Shown one piece after another: positions 1 to 5,742 of a DNA stretch of 5,742 nucleotides. Positions within the stretch are counted from its first letter, which is position 1. Every line of letters starts with the position of its first letter. Both the position numbers and the translations under genes were made by a program. The notes below the pieces were generated by a model. It had not been told where the DNA came from. It worked only from the letters and a program-made list of their open reading frames with translations, and did not search any database. Source of the stretch: a bacterium (GTDB lineage Bacteria > Krumholzibacteriota > Krumholzibacteria > LZORAL124-64-63); NCBI GenBank assembly GCA_021767885.1, contig JAASSM010000150.1, positions 1-5,742 on the forward strand, given 5' to 3'.

Positions 1-2106
<2,106 letters not shown>

Positions 2107-2109
2107 TCG

Positions 2110-2130
2110 TTCCGGACGCTCCGTCCGGGA
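2110..2130. terminator. Symmetric hairpin between convergent genes, possible bidirectional terminator
   Basis: CCGGACG (2112-2118) and CGTCCGG (2122-2128) form a perfect 7-bp stem with a three-base CTC loop. A T-G wobble and a T-A pair extend it to 9 bp. It begins three bases after the regulator's TGA and lies about 30 bases beyond the end of the flavoprotein gene on the other strand, where a shared terminator is expected. No T-run follows the stem on either strand, so it is not a classical intrinsic terminator. It may work as a U-less terminator or an mRNA 3'-end stabiliser. This is the only structure I see in the 55-base gap. Confidence 0.45.
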
Positions 2131-2161
2131 TCCTCCACGCACGCCACCGGCGATCCGCCCC

Positions 2162-3403
2162 TCACTCCCCCACCATCGCCATCCCCGCCAGCCACCCCCC
2201 CGTCCAGGCCGCCTGCAAGTTGAAGCCCCCGGTCACGCCGTCGATGTCCAGGACCTCGCCGGCGAAGAACAGGCCGGGCTGCTTGCGGCTCTCCATGCGG
2301 CGCAGGTCCACCTCGCCGAGGGGCACGCCGCCGCAGGTGACGAACTCGTCCTTGTTGAGGCTCTTGCCGTCCACCGCGAAGCGGGCCTCGCGGAGCTGGC
2401 CAGCCAGCGCCCGGGCCTCGGCCTTGCGCAGCTCGGCCCAGGTGCGGTCGGCGGGGATGCCGGCGGCGGTCACCAGGCGTTCCCAGAGGCGGCGCGGCAG
2501 GTCCGCCAGGACGTCCTTCATCACCAGCCGCCGGGGATGGCCGGTCCGCAGCGCGGCCAGGTTGGCCGCGGTCTCCTCGCGCGCCACGGCCGGCAGCCAG
2601 TCCACCACCAGGGTGAACCGGTAATCCCGCTCGCACAGCTCGCGCGCGCCCAGGGCCGAGAGCTTCAGCACCCCGGGGCCGCTGACGCCCCAGTGCGTCA
2701 CCAGCAGCGGGCCGCGGTTTGCGAGCCCGCTCCGGCCCTCGCCGCCGGCGTCCTCCACCCGCAACCCCACCTCCGGCACCGCGAGGCCGGCCAGGTCGGC
2801 CAGCCGCGGATCATCGATGTGGAACGTGAACAGCGACGGCACCGGCGGCACCACGCCGTGCCCGAACCCCATGGCCAGCTCCTTGCCGCCGCCGCCGCGC
2901 ATGCCGCCCGAGGCGATGAGCAGGCGGTCGGCCGGGTAGCGCTCGCCGTCGCCGGCGATGACCAGGAAGCGCTGGTCCTCGCGCACCGCGCCGCGCACCG
3001 GCCGCTTCGTGAAGATGCGCACGCCGGCGGCGCGGGCGGCGTCGATGAGGCAGCCGGTCACGGTGGTGGATTTGTCCGTGGTGGGGAACATGCGGCCGTC
3101 GGCCTCGGTCTTCAGCGGCACGCCGCGGGCGGCGAACCAGTCGATGGTCTGCTGGGGGCCGAAGCGGGTCAGCGGGCCGCGCAGCTCGCGGGCGCCGCGG
3201 GGGTAGTGGGTCACCAGGTCGCGCGGATCGCGGCAGTCGTGGGTGACGTTGCAGCGGCCGCCGCCGGAGATGGTCACCTTCTGCAGCAGGTCGCGGCCCT
3301 TCTCCAGCAGCGTCACCTCGGCGGTGGGGTCCAGCTCGGCCACGCGCACCGCGGCGAACACGCCGGCCGCGCCGCCGCCCACGATCACCACCTGGCGGCT
3401 CAT
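2162..3403 (-). CDS. HI0933/BaiN-family NAD(P)/FAD-dependent oxidoreductase
   Basis: This is a 413-residue flavoprotein, within the usual family range of about 390-420 residues. The N-terminal dinucleotide-binding motif VVIVGGGAAG spans residues 5-14. The family hallmark TISGGGRCN follows at 44-52, with DGRMFP (102-107), THWGVSGP (236-243) and the C-terminal FAD-contact stretch AGEVLDIDGVTGGFN (381-395). The segment ASGGMRGGGG followed by PSLFTFHI (164-196) matches, from memory, a known subclade rather than the commoner ATGG..YPATGSTGDGY form. The start is ATG at 3401-3403; GGAG at 3412-3415 sits 8 bases before it, and the ATG overlaps the permease stop as ATGA, so translation is probably coupled. 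It is the last gene of the metal-importer operon. Family members are named after HI0933 and the Clostridium bile-acid protein BaiN, but the physiological reaction of most is not established, and none is claimed here. There is no membrane segment or signal peptide, so it is probably cytoplasmic. Confidence 0.9.
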   Translation of the reverse strand: MSRQVVIVGGGAAGVFAAVRVAELDPTAEVTLLEKGRDLLQKVTISGGGRCNVTHDCRDPRDLVTHYPRGARELRGPLTRFGPQQTIDWFAARGVPLKTEADGRMFPTTDKSTTVTGCLIDAARAAGVRIFTKRPVRGAVREDQRFLVIAGDGERYPADRLLIASGGMRGGGGKELAMGFGHGVVPPVPSLFTFHIDDPRLADLAGLAVPEVGLRVEDAGGEGRSGLANRGPLLVTHWGVSGPGVLKLSALGARELCERDYRFTLVVDWLPAVAREETAANLAALRTGHPRRLVMKDVLADLPRRLWERLVTAAGIPADRTWAELRKAEARALAGQLREARFAVDGKSLNKDEFVTCGGVPLGEVDLRRMESRKQPGLFFAGEVLDIDGVTGGFNLQAAWTGGWLAGMAMVGE

Positions 3404-4266
3404 CCGGTGGTCTCCGCGCGGGGCGGCCGGCGCACCGGCCGGCGCTGGACCACCACGGCGGCGAGGTAGATGGCCGCCGCCACCAGGATCACCACCGCGC
3501 CGGTGGGCAGGTCCCAGTGGAAGCTGAGGGCCAGGCCGGCGGTGGTGCTGATCACGCTGAGCACCGTGGCCGCGGCCATCATCACGCTCAGCCGCGCGGT
3601 GAAGCGCCCGGCCGCTGCGGCGGGCAGCGACAGCAGCGCGATCACCATCACGATGCCCACCACGTAGACCAGGCTGACCACCGTCAGCGCCACCAGCACC
3701 AGCAGCAGGGTGGACCAGCCGTCCACGTTCAGGCCGCGCAGGCGGGCGAACTCGGCGTCGAAGCTGCAGGCCACCAGCTGGTGGTAGAAGAGCCAGACCA
3801 CCACCAGGATCACCGCATCGAGCGCCAGCAGCAGCTTCAGGGCCAGCGGATCGATCAGCATGATGTTGCCGAACAGGTAGCTCATCAGGTCCACCTTGTA
3901 GCCCGGCGACTGGAAGAGGAAGACCACGCCCACGGCCATGCCCACGGCCCACAGGGCGCTGATGGCGGTGTCGGCGCGCTCGCTGCCGCGGGCCTCCACC
4001 ACGCCCAGGATCAGCGCCCCGAGCAGGGCGAACACCAGCGCGCCGTGCAGCGGATGCAGCCAGGCGAGGCCCTGGGCGGTCTGCAGCCAGTAGGCCAGGC
4101 CCATGCCGCCGAGCACCGCGTGGGCGAGGCCGCCGGCCACCGCGGTGATCCGCCGGGTGACCACGAAGCTGCCCACCACGCCGCAGGCCACGCTGGCCGC
4201 CAGCCCGGCCAGCAGGGCGTGGCGCAGGAACGCGAAGTCGCCCACCGCGCGCAGGAACTCACCCAT
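3400..4266 (-). CDS. znuB: ZnuB-like metal ABC transporter permease (ABC-3 family)
   Basis: This is the 288-residue membrane subunit of a zinc- or manganese-type importer, of normal family length. Hydrophobic segments lie at roughly residues 14-37, 42-62, 74-92, 100-119, 142-163, 186-215, 224-247 and 252-274, giving eight or nine membrane spans. Family signatures are RRITAVAGGLAHAVLGG (38-54, corresponding to the usual RR...GD.LAHA.LPG), FDAEFARLRGL (169-179) and the late LLSLPAAAAG helix (211-220). The C-terminal end is Arg/Pro-rich and should face the cytoplasm. The start is ATG at 4264-4266, with GGAG at 4274-4277 seven bases upstream. The start overlaps the end of the ATPase gene by 8 bases, and the stop overlaps the flavoprotein start by 4. 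The substrate is assigned from the neighbours: the His-rich solute-binding protein points to zinc, though manganese or iron cannot be excluded from this subunit alone. Confidence 0.92.
   Translation of the reverse strand: MGEFLRAVGDFAFLRHALLAGLAASVACGVVGSFVVTRRITAVAGGLAHAVLGGMGLAYWLQTAQGLAWLHPLHGALVFALLGALILGVVEARGSERADTAISALWAVGMAVGVVFLFQSPGYKVDLMSYLFGNIMLIDPLALKLLLALDAVILVVVWLFYHQLVACSFDAEFARLRGLNVDGWSTLLLVLVALTVVSLVYVVGIVMVIALLSLPAAAAGRFTARLSVMMAAATVLSVISTTAGLALSFHWDLPTGAVVILVAAAIYLAAVVVQRRPVRRPPRAETTG
3412..3415 (-). promoter_or_regulatory. Shine-Dalgarno sequence of the flavoprotein gene
   Basis: GGAG on the minus strand lies 8 bases before the ATG at 3401-3403, inside the permease's last codons. 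It fixes the flavoprotein start and rules out upstream extension of that frame into the permease. Confidence 0.75.
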
Positions 4267-5035
4267 GGCGGTGCTCCCCGGGGGGGCAGTCGTCGTGGTC
4301 GTGGCGGACCAGGACCATGCTGTGCATGTCGGGGAAGAAGTCCGCCAGCTCGGGCGGGATCTCCGTGGTGCCCGGCAGGTGGACGTGGCCGTCGTGGATG
4401 CAGATCACCTGGTCGACGTGCCGCGAGACCAGGCTCACGTGGTGGCTGACCACCAGGACGGTCAGGCGGCGGGAGAGGTGGGAGAGCAGGTCGTAGAGCT
4501 GGTTCTGACTGGTGGGGTCGAGGCCGGCGGCGGGCTCGTCCAGGACCAGCATCTGGGGCTCGGTGGCCAGGGCGCGGGCCACCAGGACGCGCTGGCGCTG
4601 GCCGCCCGAGAGCGCGGCCAGGGGGCGGTCGGCCAGGGCGGTGGCGTCCACCTCGGCCAGGGCGGCGAGCACCGCCTCGCGGTCCGGACCGCGCCACGGC
4701 CCCAGGTGGCGGCCGCGGCCCAGCCGTCCGTGGCCCACCGCCTCGCGCACCGTCACCGGGAACGAGGGATCCAGGTGCGCGGACTGGGGCAGGTAGCCCA
4801 CCCGGCGGCGCGACCGGCCGGGCGCCTCGCCCAGTAGCCGCACCTCGCCGCGGTCGGGGGCGAGCAGGCCCAGGGCCACCTTCAGCAGGGTGGACTTGCC
4901 GCCGCCGTTGGGGCCGATCACCGCGGTGAAGCTGCCCGTCTGCACGGTCAGTTCCACGCCGTGCAGCACGCGGCGGCCGTCGTAGCCGAACTCCACGCCG
5001 TGCATCGCCAGGGCGGGGGTCGCCGGCGTGGTCAT
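4259..5035 (-). CDS. znuC: ZnuC-like metal ABC transporter ATP-binding protein with His/Cys-rich tail
   Basis: This is the 258-residue cytoplasmic ATPase that powers the importer. It has Walker A GPNGGGKST (41-49), a Q-loop at YLPQ (Q84), signature LSGGQ (142-146), Walker B MLVLDEP (162-168), D-loop GLDP (171-174) and the switch histidine in VVSHH (H198). The nucleotide-binding site is therefore complete. The last 21 residues (238-258) contain five His, one Cys and three Asp (RHDHDDC then GEHRHG), which looks like a metal-binding extension; related ATPases of this class often have His-rich tails. The start is ATG at 5033-5035, chosen because GGAGG at 5043-5047 lies 7 bases upstream and because it overlaps the preceding gene's stop as ATGA. 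An in-frame Met at residue 11 is a weaker alternative. The 3' end overlaps the permease start by 8 bases. The zinc assignment rests on the neighbouring binding protein and the tail. Confidence 0.92.
   Translation of the reverse strand: MTTPATPALAMHGVEFGYDGRRVLHGVELTVQTGSFTAVIGPNGGGKSTLLKVALGLLAPDRGEVRLLGEAPGRSRRRVGYLPQSAHLDPSFPVTVREAVGHGRLGRGRHLGPWRGPDREAVLAALAEVDATALADRPLAALSGGQRQRVLVARALATEPQMLVLDEPAAGLDPTSQNQLYDLLSHLSRRLTVLVVSHHVSLVSRHVDQVICIHDGHVHLPGTTEIPPELADFFPDMHSMVLVRHDHDDCPPGEHRHG
4274..4279 (-). promoter_or_regulatory. Shine-Dalgarno sequence of the permease gene
   Basis: GGGGAG on the minus strand lies 7 bases before the ATG at 4264-4266. It is embedded in the codons for the ATPase's C-terminal tail and directly follows a run of seven C. 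Confidence 0.75.
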
Positions 5036-5742
5036 GGGCGGACCTCCAGCCCCGCGCGCACGGCCTGGCCGATGCGCCGCAGGTTGGCCAGGTGATCGCG
5101 GGCCAGCGGGTCGAGGACGGTCACCTCCAGGCCGGCCGTCTCGGCCAGGGTGCGGGCGGCCTGGTCGGAGGCCTGGGGCTGGATGAACACCGTGCCCACG
5201 CCCGCCGCCTCCACCTCGCGCATCAGCTCCGCCAGCCGGCGGGGCCCGGGGGCGAGGCCACCGGACTCGATGGCCTTCTGGACCAGCCCGTAGTCGCGGG
5301 CGAAGTAGCCGAACGCCGGGTGGAAGACCAGCAGGGTGCGGCCCCGGACGGGGGCGAGGAGGTCGGCGAGGTCGCGGTCGAGGGTGGCGAGGTCGCCGGC
5401 GAGGTCGGCCGCACGCCGGGCGATGGCGTCCGCCTGCCCCGGCAGCAGCTCCTGCAGGGCACGGGCCATGGCCTCGGCCTGCGCGGCGGTGTTGCGGGGG
5501 CTGAGCCAGACGTGGGGGTCGCCCTCGTGGTCGCCGGCGCACTGGTGGCCGGCGTGGTCGTGGCCGGCGCACTGGTGCCCGGCATGATCATGGCCGTCGT
5601 GGTCGCCGCCCGCCGCGGGCAGCAGGGTGAGCCCGGCGTGGGTGGGCACCACCCGCAGGTCCGGGATCGCCGCCTGGAGCCGCGGCACCAGCGCCGTCTC
5701 CAGCGCCACGCCCGTGGTGAACCAGATCCGGGCGGTGCTGAC
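5032..5742 (-). CDS. znuA: ZnuA-like metal-binding ABC transporter substrate-binding protein (5' end missing)
   Basis: This is the periplasmic or lipoprotein metal receptor of cluster A-I (ZnuA/TroA family). 236 codons are visible, ending in TGA at 5032-5034. The frame is open to 5742 and the residues at the edge (RIWFTTGVALE) match the conserved family segment before the lobe, so the signal peptide and first metal ligand lie outside the window. Visible candidate ligands are His in DPHVWLSP (codon 5512-5514), His in FHPAFGYF (5320-5322) and Asp in LDPLARD (5110-5112), the order seen in ZnuA. Just before DPHVWLSP is a loop rich in His, Asp and Cys with two identical copies of HDHAGHQCAG (5533-5592). 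Its position matches the His-rich loop of E. coli ZnuA and supports zinc over manganese. The two loop cysteines are the only ones in the visible part. It is the first visible gene of the operon; the promoter and any Zur-type operator would lie beyond the right edge. Confidence 0.92.
   Translation of the reverse strand, partial: VSTARIWFTTGVALETALVPRLQAAIPDLRVVPTHAGLTLLPAAGGDHDGHDHAGHQCAGHDHAGHQCAGDHEGDPHVWLSPRNTAAQAEAMARALQELLPGQADAIARRAADLAGDLATLDRDLADLLAPVRGRTLLVFHPAFGYFARDYGLVQKAIESGGLAPGPRRLAELMREVEAAGVGTVFIQPQASDQAARTLAETAGLEVTVLDPLARDHLANLRRIGQAVRAGLEVRP
5043..5047 (-). promoter_or_regulatory. Shine-Dalgarno sequence of the ATPase gene
   Basis: GGAGG on the minus strand lies 7 bases before the ATG at 5033-5035 and within the end of the substrate-binding protein gene. 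It supports this start over the in-frame Met ten codons later. Confidence 0.75.
5533..5592 (-). repeat. Two-copy 30-bp tandem repeat encoding a His/Cys decapeptide
   Basis: Copies at 5563-5592 and 5533-5562 match at 26 of 30 bases. On the minus strand both encode HDHAGHQCAG, and all four differences fall at third codon positions, so the peptides are identical. Related His/Asp residues flank the repeat on both sides (GGDHDG before, GDHEGDPH after). It forms the metal-binding loop of the ZnuA-like protein. The identity of the peptide despite silent drift suggests that selection has kept the sequence since the duplication. Confidence 0.9.

Noticed and set aside
2107..2161. Promoter or sigma-54 binding site in the intergenic gap
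   Set aside because: The genes on both sides end here, so no promoter is expected, and I see no -24/-12 GG...GC pattern in these 55 bases.
3404..3952. Upstream extension of the flavoprotein frame to 3952
   Set aside because: The extension lies out of frame within the permease gene and has no family similarity. The ATG at 3403 has a Shine-Dalgarno site, and its GGGAAG-type FAD motif begins within ten residues.
3517..4449. Plus-strand open frame encoding a strikingly His/Gln-rich 310-residue protein
   Set aside because: It is antisense to the permease and the ATPase end. The complements of Val GTG and Leu CTG codons read as His CAC and Gln CAG, which explains the composition without a real gene.
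5707..5709. GTG at 5707-5709 as the start of the ZnuA-like protein
   Set aside because: Residues encoded upstream of it to the window edge (RIWFTTG) belong to the conserved fold, and there is no signal peptide after it. The gene is cut by the edge.

Overview
The window is GC-rich (about 68% in a hand count of bases 301-600, and visibly at least as high further on). It carries two convergent transcription units that meet in a 55-base gap at 2107-2161. The composition, a sigma-54 activator with a TPR input region and very tight gene packing fit a free-living, high-GC Gram-negative-type bacterium. Myxobacteria, Gemmatimonadota and the Eisenbacteria/Krumholzibacteriota candidate phyla are plausible, but nothing here fixes the phylum. 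All genes are read as protein families from recognisable motifs; no database search was run.

Left unit, plus strand (1-2106): the 3' part of a gene for a TPR, sigma-54-interacting AAA+ and Fis-type helix-turn-helix regulator. Its start lies left of the window. The first ~300 bases differ sharply in composition from the rest of the same reading frame: hand-counted third-position GC is 54% in codons 1-100 and 85% in codons 101-200. The frame and the TPR periodicity continue across this break.

Right unit, minus strand (5742 down to 2162): a tightly packed operon of a zinc-type (ABC-3 class) metal importer followed by a flavoprotein. In transcription order it holds a metal-binding periplasmic protein (ZnuA-like, 5' end cut off by the right edge), an ATPase (ZnuC-like), a permease (ZnuB-like) and an HI0933/BaiN-family FAD protein. 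Successive genes overlap by 4, 8 and 4 bases, and the last three each have a Shine-Dalgarno sequence 7-8 bases before the ATG, which suggests translational coupling. The solute-binding protein would capture the metal outside the membrane, the permease would move it in and the ATPase would power transport. The flavoprotein's role in this setting is unknown.

The observations most worth a second look are: the composition break inside the regulator gene; a duplicated ten-residue His/Cys metal-binding repeat in the ZnuA-like loop whose two copies differ only at synonymous sites; a matching His/Cys-rich tail on the ATPase; and the coupling of an HI0933-type flavoprotein to a zinc importer. I see no RNA gene, insertion sequence, CRISPR array or evidently new multi-gene system.
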